NCBI GenBank assembly: GCA_965183885.1
Contig: OZ238992.1
Coordinates: forward strand, 1,054,001 to 1,118,000
DNA length: 64,000 bases
Reading direction: 5' to 3'
From: UWMA-0277 sp965183885
GTDB lineage: Bacteria; Bacteroidota; Bacteroidia; Flavobacteriales; BACL11
Positions 18,101 through 26,528 of the stretch are shown here, one piece after another. Positions within the stretch are counted from its first letter, which is position 1, and every line of letters begins with the position of its first letter. A program made the position numbers and the translations under genes. The notes under the pieces were generated by a model that saw only the letters and a program-made list of their open reading frames with translations, was not told the origin of the DNA and did no database searches.

Positions 18101-20354
18101 TAGTGTCAGGTTCAGCAAAAATATAGTAGTAATCTTGTGGAAATTCAGTTACTTCTATCTCTTGATAGGAGTGGCAATTTGTTGTAGTATCAACAATTAG
18201 TAAAGAATAAGTGCCTGCACCATTAATATAGAGCATTGTATCTTGTACACTTCCTGTCCAACTATAATGCAATCCTGACAGAGAATCCGTCCATAAACTA
18301 TCCAAGCCATTACCACACATATTTGTATCCCCATAAATAGTTTGTGGACTAGGGGCTGCCACAGCAGTAATATTAATGGTATTAGTAGCTGTACATCCAC
18401 TATTATTAAGGGTAATATCTACCGTATAAGTTCCTCCATAATAGGCAGTAATTCCTGCGGTAGTATTCCCTGTCATCCATTGGAAGCTATAAAGTGAGGA
18501 AGGTAAGTTTACCGCAATATCCACACTATCACCAATACACATAAGCGTATCTCCAATAAAAGGAGCATTAAAATTATTGTGAAAAGAAACAACAGAATTA
18601 TAGTTATTGGTACACATTCCATTGGTAACACTCAAAGAATAAGCATTTGCCGTAGTAGGTAAAAAATTAAGCGTTGCATTGGTATCGGTATAAGATGTTC
18701 CTCCGTCTATCCAAGTCCAAGTGTAAGAATAGGAAGTATCTTGCGGACTGGCACTTAGCTGTACGCTATCGCCAATACAAATAACAGGGTTATTATTAAC
18801 AATCCCTGATATATTTGGGAATATCTCAAAATATAAGGTGTCATAATCAATACATGTTCCATTTTGTACCCTTAAATAGATTTCATATATTCCTACACCT
18901 AAATCGGAAGCAGGAAAATTAATACCTGACAAATTAGAATTTACAGGAGTATAGTTTGCTGAAGTAGTCCATTGTATATTTGTACCTATTGGCAGTATTC
19001 CTGTATTTAAAGTGATTTGTTCATAAATACAATAGGTGGAATCGCCTCCCATAATTTGAGCGTTTAAACTGGCTGCATTTACAATATAACTAGCAGTAGT
19101 TGTTGTTCCTGTTATAGGATTAAAAACATTAACCGTGTAAGTTCCTGCAATAGCAGTATTAATACAGCTTGTAGTTGCTCCAGTATTCCAAGTGTATTGA
19201 TAATTTATTGTGGAATCAGAAGGATAAAAACACAAAGTTGCTTCATCTCCAGGACATAAAGTACTGGATATAGGAGCAGAGCAACCTCCTTGAGGACAAA
19301 TTACTATACTATCTTCAGCTACACAACCCGTTAAGGTATCGCTTACCCATAAATGATAAAGCATAGGAATAGTAGCAGAAATTGATGGCGTTATAGCTCC
19401 TGTATTCCAAAGGTAAGTATAGTTAGGATTATTAGGTACTTGAGTAAGGGTGGCAGGTACGAAAGAAGAACTTGTGGAAATAGCAGCCGTAGGTGAGATA
19501 TTTTCGATTACTGTAAATGTAGTATTATCAGTACAGCCATTAGGGGTACTTACTGTTAAAGAATAAGTGCCAACAGTAGTAGCAAGTGTAGGCGTATTAT
19601 ATAAATATCCATTTCCTAAGTTTTGCCAAGTATAGGAATTTATCATCCCTGTTGTAATAGGACTTACTACTGGAAAGGGAGCGTATTCACAATATGCGGT
19701 ATCGCTAACACTTACAGTTGGGGAAGGGTTTACCGTTATATTCGATGAAATCACAGAATCACAAGGCGTACCTGCACTAACAGCATAAGTAATAGTATGC
19801 GTTCCCACTCCTGCCAATGCGGGGTCAAAATAATAAAGTGTTCCAGTTTGTGTAACTCCTGTTCCAGTATATATCCCCCCTGATGGATAGCCTTGATTTA
19901 ATAAAAAAGGACTATTATTCTCACACACTCCATTAGGAAAAGAAAGGTTCATTTGTGTAGTAGCATATATAGTAATGCTATAATTAGCAGAAAATACTTG
20001 AGCAGTAGAATCTGTACAAGAGGGGTCAAAAAGTGTAAGCGTAAAATTATAAGTAGTGGAGGCAGTTAAGAGTGGAGCTAAAAAGCTAATTTCAAAAGTA
20101 GGTTGTTGCGTACCACTATATTGTATAATTGAGTTTGAAGTAATTAAACCACTTGTAGTGTTTAGCGTCATAATTGCACTCGCTGGAGAACCTCCATTGA
20201 TTAATAGACTAACGGGACTTCCCCCACAATAACTAGCAGTATAATTATTTGTTTGATTATAACCATTGAGGTACAAGCCACAAGGGTTTGTTGTTTGTGC
20301 CTGTGTAAATTGCAATGCTAGTATTGCAATAATACTGAGTAGTAGTCTTTTCAT
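15168..20354 (-). CDS. Giant T9SS-secreted adhesin-like protein with beta-helix domain
   Basis: 1,728 residues with a signal peptide (MKRLLLSIIAILALQFTQAQ). The first half is a string of Ig/PKD-like modules with recurring phrases of the type GTYxLxVxxxxGCTD, as in gliding-associated adhesins. Residues about 930-1400 form a right-handed parallel beta-helix region with NosD-like, N/G-rich short strands. The C-terminus is a type A T9SS sorting domain (VFEVYPNPTRGRVTVE ... LPSGIYLLNL). It is expected to be exported through the Sec and T9SS systems and anchored on the cell surface. Adhesion or polysaccharide binding is inference. It is the first gene of a two-gene operon with the poly-G protein. 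Confidence 0.85.
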   Translation of the reverse strand: MKRLLLSIIAILALQFTQAQTTNPCGLYLNGYNQTNNYTASYCGGSPVSLLINGGSPASAIMTLNTTSGLITSNSIIQYSGTQQPTFEISFLAPLLTASTTYNFTLTLFDPSCTDSTAQVFSANYSITIYATTQMNLSFPNGVCENNSPFLLNQGYPSGGIYTGTGVTQTGTLYYFDPALAGVGTHTITYAVSAGTPCDSVISSNITVNPSPTVSVSDTAYCEYAPFPVVSPITTGMINSYTWQNLGNGYLYNTPTLATTVGTYSLTVSTPNGCTDNTTFTVIENISPTAAISTSSSFVPATLTQVPNNPNYTYLWNTGAITPSISATIPMLYHLWVSDTLTGCVAEDSIVICPQGGCSAPISSTLCPGDEATLCFYPSDSTINYQYTWNTGATTSCINTAIAGTYTVNVFNPITGTTTTASYIVNAASLNAQIMGGDSTYCIYEQITLNTGILPIGTNIQWTTSANYTPVNSNLSGINFPASDLGVGIYEIYLRVQNGTCIDYDTLYFEIFPNISGIVNNNPVICIGDSVQLSASPQDTSYSYTWTWIDGGTSYTDTNATLNFLPTTANAYSLSVTNGMCTNNYNSVVSFHNNFNAPFIGDTLMCIGDSVDIAVNLPSSLYSFQWMTGNTTAGITAYYGGTYTVDITLNNSGCTATNTINITAVAAPSPQTIYGDTNMCGNGLDSLWTDSLSGLHYSWTGSVQDTMLYINGAGTYSLLIVDTTTNCHSYQEIEVTEFPQDYYYIFAEPDTNLCDNNSVYLAILDSTTNASPPNTSSILWSTGATIDNIIVGTTGTYWAAVTDLNGCTDTAFINITVNSLPTINVNIASSTILDPCEDSVLLVITSPDTSLNLNNSSWADDSLWVTNTGTYIVSVVDSNGCSATDSITVSINIACCQAPQAYIRLENGGTSADLTAQNGGSSSFYNDTILIKDTLFVDNSAPSLLFHNCNIIMGAYAVIWVKGAALEITKSHVHACNDTMWQGIYVNDNSIDITGSVIEDAIEMVVMSPDIFTSKYTIYSNYFKNNIYTLICNSPLDNTSTFTSNHISNPAHLKINPAGVDSSFTGIFIDNVYNLTIGGTSAASDKNYFKDLQYGIVAIRSIIEVYNNHFENIHHYHSNTTNPNYNVALNSACVYGRGIANLFAPFKSTIGGTATANHKNTFTNFSTGVYSEMLNTDVIGNTFYNGINAGVYTQRSNLKAINIKENYMQGVRVGVGAIDNNWATYNVIDNEIIGQTYFQWLGINVANYSFSGSVNLDISKNCVENYQEGIGQGFVDNAQIEANFIKDTEYGIASYLSNNGVIQSNKVVGSNSSHFYGTYAYLARQRYQCNSIENYKTAMYFRGNCTSRLQQNTLFANPSYSDNGIMIDFSGSIGVQGSPPTFGMPSINWDNQWSGFGNISGIAHTHTDNNTTGSLSDFYVRWATPFIPFMNTFGWLSSSVSYSTVPFPLTWAACSALPSCNFKVQPTPILNVELTDLEMMEFETLGAAMNNPDVYQNKEELYRDLLEHPELADSSLILENFRDSVAQTDMGRLIRIEKAIVDSAYTEAAAITDSILGVNNIELTAKDFYTLHLAPYLRGEVATSFSASELTDMRYIANLCPFTYGKVVFAARSLCRYHDSLWVDYRQPCETTTPTSSRLAAPEELISVFEVYPNPTRGRVTVEIQLEELEALLELHIVNNMGQVVEIHKVASQQELSLDVSHLPSGIYLLNLADQDGVSIATQKLTKE

Positions 20355-20527
20355 ATCTATTTTTTTTAATTTATATTGTATTCATTTTAACTGTTCAGTA
20401 GTTTTAATTGCTTTAAAGGTAATAAAAAATAGTTAAGCTATAAAGCATTGAAATAAAAATAGTTGTACCTACATAGGCTTTTGTTATTTCATAATACCCT
20501 GCCCTTAAACTAAATAGTTGTAATTAC

Positions 20528-20656
20528 ATGCAAATACAATTATTTAACCTTTTAATGCTTCTTACTGCTCCCCTTATTCAGCTTATAAAATCGCTAAAAA
20601 GGCTCTTTTTTGCTTTTTACTTTCTGCTTCTTTTATTCATTAACACAAATATTTAG
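20528..20656 (+). CDS. Possible 42-residue hydrophobic peptide
   Basis: An ATG-initiated frame of 42 codons whose product is strongly hydrophobic with two Leu/Phe-rich stretches separated by basic residues (IKSLKRLF). It is the only plus-strand candidate in a 594-base gap and is followed 51 bases later by a hairpin with a T7 tract (20708-20727), which otherwise has no plus-strand gene to serve. No promoter was identified. It could be a type I toxin-like membrane peptide or a chance frame in AT-rich DNA. Confidence 0.22.
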   Translation: MQIQLFNLLMLLTAPLIQLIKSLKRLFFAFYFLLLLFINTNI

Positions 20657-20707
20657 TATTCTTTTTTAATCCTCAAAGGACACAACACCCTCAATTTGGA
20701 CAATGGG

Positions 20708-20727
20708 GAGGATTATCCTCTTTTTTT
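20708..20727 (+). terminator. Hairpin with T-tract (plus strand)
   Basis: GAGGA-TTA-TCCTC followed by seven T. The stem is only five base pairs, extendable by G-T wobble pairs, so it is a weak intrinsic terminator on the plus strand. Confidence 0.4.
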
Positions 20728-20758
20728 CTTTTCGCTATTCAATCTGCAATTCTAAGAA

Positions 20759-20780
20759 GTCTTTTTTATATAAAAAAGAC
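20759..20780. repeat. Perfect 22-bp palindrome
   Basis: GTCTTTTTTATA and its exact complement form a 22-base perfect palindrome, 169 bases downstream of the res stop codon. It may terminate the restriction operon (minus strand) or be a binding site for a dimeric regulator. Confidence 0.6.
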
Positions 20781-20948
20781 CTAAAAACAGGGGTGTATAA
20801 TCAGACCAATTGGCATAAAAACAGCTAATTATCTTCGTAGAAGAACAAAAAAACCTAACATAAATAAACCTCTTTTTTAGAAAAAAATATTTTCTTTATC
20901 AAAGTATCCTTTTTTAAGAAAAGAATAACCCAAACACAAATGCAATTG

Positions 20949-23822
20949 TTATTTTTCAACTATAATTTCTCGTATTAAATTTTCTATTTTCTTATTGCTA
21001 AATTGCTTTCTGAATTTAATCTTAATTGTATCTCCAAAGAACTTTTCTGCGTGTCTTATTTTCTGTTTTTCCTCATTTCTCAAGCTTTCTTCTGTTGTGT
21101 TTTTTGTTTCTACAACAAAGTATAGTTTTTTCGATTTGTCTTCATAATTCAAAACATAAGCAAAATCAGGTGAATAACTCTTTCCGCCAGCAACAGGAAT
21201 CTTTATTGAGTTTTTTGGAATTTTAGAGAAAACAACTACTTCTTTTAAGTTTTGCTCAATATTAATCTTCTCCAATTCAGAATCGTAAAACAATTCATCT
21301 AGTAAATAACTATCAGCAACTTTATTTTCGGAATACATTACACCAACATCAGAAGCAGAAATTTCTTTTAATACATTTCCTTTTTCGTCAGTAAATTTAG
21401 TTGGATGAATTTCATTGCTCACTTTTTGATATTCAATTCCAAATTTATCTATTGCGTTAAACATTAAATAATTCTCGAATTTTTGCTTAATAATACGAAC
21501 TGTGGCAATATTTAAAAATTTGTTTATGTCGATATTAGAATCAATAAATGAACTGTTTAAAGTCTTTATATTGATATTTAGTGTTTTTGCTAATTCCTTC
21601 AAGAAACTACTATACTTCATAGTAGAAATTGGCGTTATCTCATTTCCGTAAATTTCTTGTTCTTCTTTAACTCCAGCAATGTTGTCAGTTATTTCAATTT
21701 GTGCGGTTCTTTCTTTTATACCTTCAATAGTAAAATTACCCTTTTGCTCATTTAAGAAATTAACAAATAAGGATTTGAATTTATCTTCTTTTTCAAACTT
21801 GTATTCTAAAATTACTTTTTCATTTAGTTTCTCCCACAACTCTTTTAATTCACTATACTTTTCAGTTCTAATGCTGACTTGCTTTTTCTTGTCGGTAGAT
21901 TTTCTAACTTTATTAGAGCCAACACCTTCAAAAATTTTAGGATAGTTATGTTTGATAAAATCAAAACCACCTTCTTTGAATTTATTAGATCTTGTTACAA
22001 CATTGTTTTCGTCTAATATTTCAAATAAATCATCTTCTGTGGTTTCGTATAATTCGCAAATTTTCTTAATGATGTTGTCCGATAATTTTTCTGGAATATC
22101 TTCTATTGATATAGCTCCTGATTTCTCATTAATTTCATTCACTAATTTATCTACAAAATCACTTTCTGTAAAATCTACAAAGTAGTTTAGATAAAACTGT
22201 TCATCTTTTACTCGATTACCGTACTCATTTACAGGAAGTCTTAAACCTCTACCAACTTCTTGTAATTTTGAAATATCGCTACCACTACTTCTTAATTTAC
22301 AAATCTGAAAAACATTTGGATTATCCCAACCTTCTCGTAAAGTCCATTTTGAAAAAATAAATCGTCTTGGATTATCCAAATCAAGCATTGCTTGTTTATC
22401 GTGCAAAATTTCGTTTATTTCTTTTTCAATTGCTTCATCTTTCTCTGAATTATCTTTTGAAAAATAACCTGCGTGTGTAAGGCTTATGTCTTTTAATGTT
22501 TTTTCAAGATATGCTTTGTAAAATTTGTTCTTTTCTATTTTAAGTAAAGTTTCTACTTCTATTTTTATTAAACTTTCAATAGTGGTTCTTAAATATCCAT
22601 TTTCGTTTCTGTACTCTTCAATGTTATCAATAAAGAATAGTGTAATTGGCTTAATTTTTACACTTCTTGTAAGTAATTGTTTTTCATTTTCAAAATGGCT
22701 TTTTATGGCTTTTTGAATCATTATTTCTTGCAGTTTTTCTGCATAAGAATAAGGGTTTAATTTATCTCCTTTAGATAATTCAATTCCATTAGATAAAACA
22801 ACTTTACTCTTGTTTAAACTTTCTACATTCAAATCTTCCATAGCAGAATGGACTCTTTGTAAACTTTCTTTTTTAGTAAGTTTAAATGTCTTTTTACTCT
22901 TATCTTCCAATAATTCAAAAGTTGCTTCTTTGCCATCAGTATTATTGAGTTTTACAATAGCATTCTTTCCGCTTTCAAACTCTGTAATATGTCCTATTAC
23001 ACCTTTAACTAAATTACGATTGAAAGAATCTACAGCAGATAAAGTGTAAACTAAATTTTCATATTCTTTAAATGTTGCACCATAACGCAAAACAAATTGC
23101 GGTTTCATTTTTTGAATATTCTCCCAAGTTTTATTGGATTTTGAAAATTTATGTGGTTCATCTATGATTACAAAAGGACTAACTGCCGAAATAGCATTAA
23201 ATGGAATTGTGTGTTTATCAAATATGCCTTTGTCAAAACTCTTTTGCATTGTTTCAGAGTTTATCATTCCTGCATTGATAACCATTACTTGAATGCTGTT
23301 TTTTTCGTAAACTCCTGCGTTTACAAAACTATTTACAGCAGGTGGCATAAAGGATTTTTTATTTTTACTGCCTTTTTTACTTTCTACAATATGTAATTTG
23401 ATGGTTTTGCCATATTGCTCTTTAAAATGTGCTCTTGCACTATCGCTTTTTAAAAAATCGACTGTTCCAGCTTTAATTGAAAGTGTTGGAACAATAACAA
23501 TAAATTTAAAAAGACCGTAATTTTTATTGAGTTCAAAAATGGTTTTTGTGTAAGTATAAGTTTTTCCTGTTCCTGTTTCCATCATAATATCTATGATGTT
23601 ACTATTAAGGTTTACTTTACCTTCTATATTGTTGACCTTTTGTAATTCTATTATGTTTTTAGGATAGGTATTATTACCATCATAAATATTTAAGATAGGA
23701 TTAAGAAACTGTTTATCAACTCCTTTTGCTTTTTCTACTTCTAAACTATCAAAAACTTTAACAGTACTTTTTACCGCTTGTGTTTGATGCTGTAGATTTT
23801 TTTCAAAATTAAATCCTTTCAT
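20949..23822 (-). CDS. res: Type III restriction enzyme, Res subunit
   Basis: 957 residues. It is an SF2 helicase with Walker A ETGTGKT (residues 82-88), Walker B VIIDEPHK, and a late helicase motif QEVGRGLRLP. The C-terminal nuclease domain carries the PD...ETK signature (SPDFAYV ... VVETKN). With Mod, it translocates or diffuses along DNA and cuts when two unmethylated sites meet in opposite orientation. It starts one base after the mod stop, so the two form one operon. Length and motifs are complete, so the enzyme looks functional. Confidence 0.95.
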   Translation of the reverse strand: MKGFNFEKNLQHQTQAVKSTVKVFDSLEVEKAKGVDKQFLNPILNIYDGNNTYPKNIIELQKVNNIEGKVNLNSNIIDIMMETGTGKTYTYTKTIFELNKNYGLFKFIVIVPTLSIKAGTVDFLKSDSARAHFKEQYGKTIKLHIVESKKGSKNKKSFMPPAVNSFVNAGVYEKNSIQVMVINAGMINSETMQKSFDKGIFDKHTIPFNAISAVSPFVIIDEPHKFSKSNKTWENIQKMKPQFVLRYGATFKEYENLVYTLSAVDSFNRNLVKGVIGHITEFESGKNAIVKLNNTDGKEATFELLEDKSKKTFKLTKKESLQRVHSAMEDLNVESLNKSKVVLSNGIELSKGDKLNPYSYAEKLQEIMIQKAIKSHFENEKQLLTRSVKIKPITLFFIDNIEEYRNENGYLRTTIESLIKIEVETLLKIEKNKFYKAYLEKTLKDISLTHAGYFSKDNSEKDEAIEKEINEILHDKQAMLDLDNPRRFIFSKWTLREGWDNPNVFQICKLRSSGSDISKLQEVGRGLRLPVNEYGNRVKDEQFYLNYFVDFTESDFVDKLVNEINEKSGAISIEDIPEKLSDNIIKKICELYETTEDDLFEILDENNVVTRSNKFKEGGFDFIKHNYPKIFEGVGSNKVRKSTDKKKQVSIRTEKYSELKELWEKLNEKVILEYKFEKEDKFKSLFVNFLNEQKGNFTIEGIKERTAQIEITDNIAGVKEEQEIYGNEITPISTMKYSSFLKELAKTLNINIKTLNSSFIDSNIDINKFLNIATVRIIKQKFENYLMFNAIDKFGIEYQKVSNEIHPTKFTDEKGNVLKEISASDVGVMYSENKVADSYLLDELFYDSELEKINIEQNLKEVVVFSKIPKNSIKIPVAGGKSYSPDFAYVLNYEDKSKKLYFVVETKNTTEESLRNEEKQKIRHAEKFFGDTIKIKFRKQFSNKKIENLIREIIVEK

Positions 23823-23823
23823 A

Positions 23824-25728
23824 TTAATAGCGTGTTATAAAGTCAATATCAATACTCTTTTTGTTAGCATAAGACTTAATGTTTTCGCTTATTTCACGTA
23901 AATTTTTACTTTCAAAATGATAACCAAATGCAATGATTGTAGTTGGATTAAAACCCTTATCGCTATCTATTTTTTCCAATAATGCTTTAAGATTTTCGGT
24001 TTTAAAATGGTTGTCCATTAAATACAATTTCTCATTACAATAATTTGCGGTGTAGCCATTTAAGTCAGTTTCTTGTATTGTTTCAGTAAGTGAAATGCCA
24101 TCATAGGTTTTCCAAGTAACTAATAGGGATTTTATATCTTCTTGGGTAAGTTTGCTTTCATCAAACAAACTTGTTTGTTTTTCAAGTTCTTCTGATTCAA
24201 AATTATAATCTTCCCATATTGGCATTGTTTCAAATACCTTGAAACCTAAATCTTGATTTGATATGTCTTTATCTTTGTTTTCTTCTTGTATTTTTTTTGA
24301 AGCACGAATTAAGCGTTCTTTGGTTATCTCAAAAATAGTAGGTGTTTCTACTTTTAATTCGTTTTTTACAAAATCGTAAGCTGTTTTATTACCTTTTTGG
24401 TCAATTAGTTCTGGTAGTTGTACTAGAATAAATTTACGATTGCCATTATCTTCTGCGTTAAGTTGCATAACAGCATCTCCAGTTGTCCCTGAACCTGCGA
24501 AGAAGTCTAAAACGATTTCATTTTCGCTTTTTAAAATATCTGCAAGAAATTCAATTAATTTTGTTGGTTTTGGGTAAGAAAAAAGCTTATCATTTTTAAA
24601 AAGTTTTTTTATATCATTTTTTCCATCAATAGTTGAACCTAACTCTGATGTTAATGACCTTGGTTTTTTTCCATTAATATTAATTCTTTGTTTAAAATAA
24701 ACATTCCAATTATTGTCTTTTTTCTTCTTAAACTTAATCTCACCGTTTTCTAAATCCCTATAGAAAGTACTCTTTGCTCTATTCCAATTATCTTTAAGTT
24801 TAGTACCATCAGGTGCTTCAACTTCAAAATTTATTGGGTTTTTTAATCCGCCTCTTGCTAGTGTATCCCAAAAGTATTTTCCTTTAGAATCTTCTTCTTT
24901 GTATCTTTTTAAATATGATTCATCATAAGGGGTGAAAAATTCATTTACATTATTTATGTTTTTTGAAAAAGATAAGCAGTATTCATGTTCTTTAACAAGA
25001 AACTTACTATCCGATCCACCTCCAACCTTTGATTGCCTAATTAATTCACCCACAAAATTTTCTTCTCCAAAAATTTCATCCATCATTAAACGCAATTGTG
25101 CTACCTCATTATCATCAATAGATATAAAAATTACACCATCTTCTTTAAGTAGTTGTTTTGCAATATATAATCTTGGGTACATAAACGTTAACCAAGCAGA
25201 ATGTGAGTTGCTTTTACTTTGTGTAAAATCTAAAATTCGTTTGGCTCGTTCTTCATTTACTCCTGCTAATTCTTGTAGTTCTTCTACAGTAAATTTTCTG
25301 TCATCTGCATATACAAAACCATCACTACCTGTATTGTATGGTGGGTCAATGTATATCATTTTTATTTTTTCGTAATAGGCATTTGATAAGTGCTTTAGCA
25401 CTTCTAAATTGTCACCTTTTATGAGTAAGTTTTCAGATTTTTTGTTTTCTTCTTTTTGGTTAAAAATTTCATCTTCTTTTAATAGAGTAGTGGTTTCGTC
25501 TGTGGCTAATAAACGAGCATAAGATTTTCCAAGCCAATCCATTCCGTAACTTTCTTTTGAAAAGTTTATTTCGTTTTTAGAAAGTTGCTTTTTAAATTTA
25601 TTAAAATCAAGGTTACCACTTTTGTCAAAACAGTTTGGGAAGTTTTTCTTTAGTATTTCCAAATCCTTGTTTGGTGGTTGTATGTTGCCAGTTGTTTTTT
25701 GTTCTTTGCTCATATTATTTTCTGTCAT
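23824..25728 (-). CDS. mod: Type III DNA N6-adenine methyltransferase, Mod subunit
   Basis: 634 residues with the beta-class methyltransferase order: catalytic DPPYNTG (residues 128-134) first, then the SAM-binding FAGSGTTG (409-416). The region between them is the target-recognition part. Mod alone methylates; with Res (next gene) it restricts. No simple-sequence repeat was seen in the gene, so it does not look like a phase-variable phasevarion methyltransferase. A second start at 25713 is possible. It lies next to the integrated element, either as a neighbour or as part of it. Confidence 0.95.
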   Translation of the reverse strand: MTENNMSKEQKTTGNIQPPNKDLEILKKNFPNCFDKSGNLDFNKFKKQLSKNEINFSKESYGMDWLGKSYARLLATDETTTLLKEDEIFNQKEENKKSENLLIKGDNLEVLKHLSNAYYEKIKMIYIDPPYNTGSDGFVYADDRKFTVEELQELAGVNEERAKRILDFTQSKSNSHSAWLTFMYPRLYIAKQLLKEDGVIFISIDDNEVAQLRLMMDEIFGEENFVGELIRQSKVGGGSDSKFLVKEHEYCLSFSKNINNVNEFFTPYDESYLKRYKEEDSKGKYFWDTLARGGLKNPINFEVEAPDGTKLKDNWNRAKSTFYRDLENGEIKFKKKKDNNWNVYFKQRININGKKPRSLTSELGSTIDGKNDIKKLFKNDKLFSYPKPTKLIEFLADILKSENEIVLDFFAGSGTTGDAVMQLNAEDNGNRKFILVQLPELIDQKGNKTAYDFVKNELKVETPTIFEITKERLIRASKKIQEENKDKDISNQDLGFKVFETMPIWEDYNFESEELEKQTSLFDESKLTQEDIKSLLVTWKTYDGISLTETIQETDLNGYTANYCNEKLYLMDNHFKTENLKALLEKIDSDKGFNPTTIIAFGYHFESKNLREISENIKSYANKKSIDIDFITRY

Positions 25729-25905
25729 CTGTATTGATGTTTATTACCTCTTACTCCAATCCATCTTATTAAGCGGAGAAGATACAAAAGCTTAATAAAC
25801 TGGCTTGTACGTAAAGCTCGTAGCAAACAGAATGTTAATACCCTGAAATACAATAATATAAGAATGTTTGATGTTTTTTAAGACTTTAAGAAATAGTTGA
25901 TTTCC

Positions 25906-25992
25906 TATTTTGTCTTGTGGTTTTTTAATAATTTAACTACCTCCATTTACCCCTGTCAAATAAGTATTTATAAGTTATAAAAAGACAAAATA
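25906..25992. repeat. 11-bp inverted repeat at the left side of the element
   Basis: TATTTTGTCTT (25906-25916) and its exact complement AAGACAAAATA (25982-25992), 65 bases apart. They resemble the TTTGTCC/GGACAAA motifs at the integrase end and might mark the left att region, although they overlap the microprotein gene. Confidence 0.3.
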
Positions 25993-26044
25993 AGAGGGCA
26001 ATAATAGTGACGATGACACTGAAGATTTCTTTTAGCATTTCCAT
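25937..26044 (-). CDS. 35-residue single-pass membrane microprotein
   Basis: A short frame starting 23 bases after the stop of the preceding membrane protein and in the same direction, so it is the probable last gene of the virus-like operon. The product begins MEMLKEIF, contains one transmembrane helix (residues about 8-25) and ends with a basic tail (DRGKWR). Short helix-plus-basic-tail proteins are frequent in phage lysis or membrane modules. It is flanked by an 11-base inverted repeat (25906-25916 and 25982-25992). No homology is claimed. Confidence 0.45.
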   Translation of the reverse strand: MEMLKEIFSVIVTIIALLFCLFITYKYLFDRGKWR

Positions 26045-26066
26045 AGCCTAAAAGTAAGAAAAGAAA

Positions 26067-26528
26067 TTATTTGTGGTTTTTTATCTTTCCACCTAGCCAA
26101 AGCCCGCCAACAAAAATTCCCACTCGTTCAAAATTCCTCCAAAGTTGTTTTTTCTTTTTGGTTTTTATTTTTCCTTTATGATTGATATTTAGGTGAGTAT
26201 AATCCTGAATAGGATAATAAGTAATAGAGGGTTTTCCAGTAGGAGTGAGGGTATGTATTTCTGCTGTTTTAGGGCTAATAGTAACAAAGCTAATAAGTGT
26301 GTCTTTTTCTAATTGTTTTCGGTATATGGTGTCGGTTTGATAGACATAAACCTTTACAGGCTTTTCAACTTCTTTTATTACTTCTACTTTGTAGGGCTTA
26401 TCTATATAAATGGTATCAGTATGAGTAATAATGATTTCCTTATCAAAGTAGCCTTCTTTAGAAAAGAATAGCCCAAGCGTTAAAGCAAGGGCTAGACCAA
26501 TAAGGATATATTTTAAATTATGAAGCAT
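26067..26528 (-). CDS. Membrane-anchored element protein with C-terminal membrane segment
   Basis: 153 residues: an N-terminal membrane helix (LKYILIGLALALTLGLFF), a Val/Glu/Lys-rich extended region (YKVEVIKEVEKPVKVYVY) suggesting an envelope-spanning stalk, a beta-rich part and a weakly hydrophobic C-terminal segment (FVGGLWLGG). Its start overlaps the stop of the M15 peptidase gene by one base. Proteins of this shape next to lysins occur in Bacteroidota phages, and a spanin-like or structural role is possible, but I do not recognise a family. Confidence 0.7.
   Translation of the reverse strand: MLHNLKYILIGLALALTLGLFFSKEGYFDKEIIITHTDTIYIDKPYKVEVIKEVEKPVKVYVYQTDTIYRKQLEKDTLISFVTISPKTAEIHTLTPTGKPSITYYPIQDYTHLNINHKGKIKTKKKKQLWRNFERVGIFVGGLWLGGKIKNHK

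Larger units (their letters stand above)
20355..20948. other. 594-base gap between the T9SS operon and the restriction operon
   Basis: No clear gene. It holds the promoter for the giant T9SS gene (unlocated), a possible 42-residue hydrophobic peptide, a plus-strand hairpin with T-tract and a perfect 22-bp palindrome, each listed separately. GGACAC and GGACAA also occur at 20679-20703, similar to motifs by the integrase. Confidence 0.5.

Noticed and set aside
23824..25728. Mod gene considered as a phase-variable methyltransferase
   Set aside because: No homopolymer or short tandem repeat tract was found in the coding region or just upstream.
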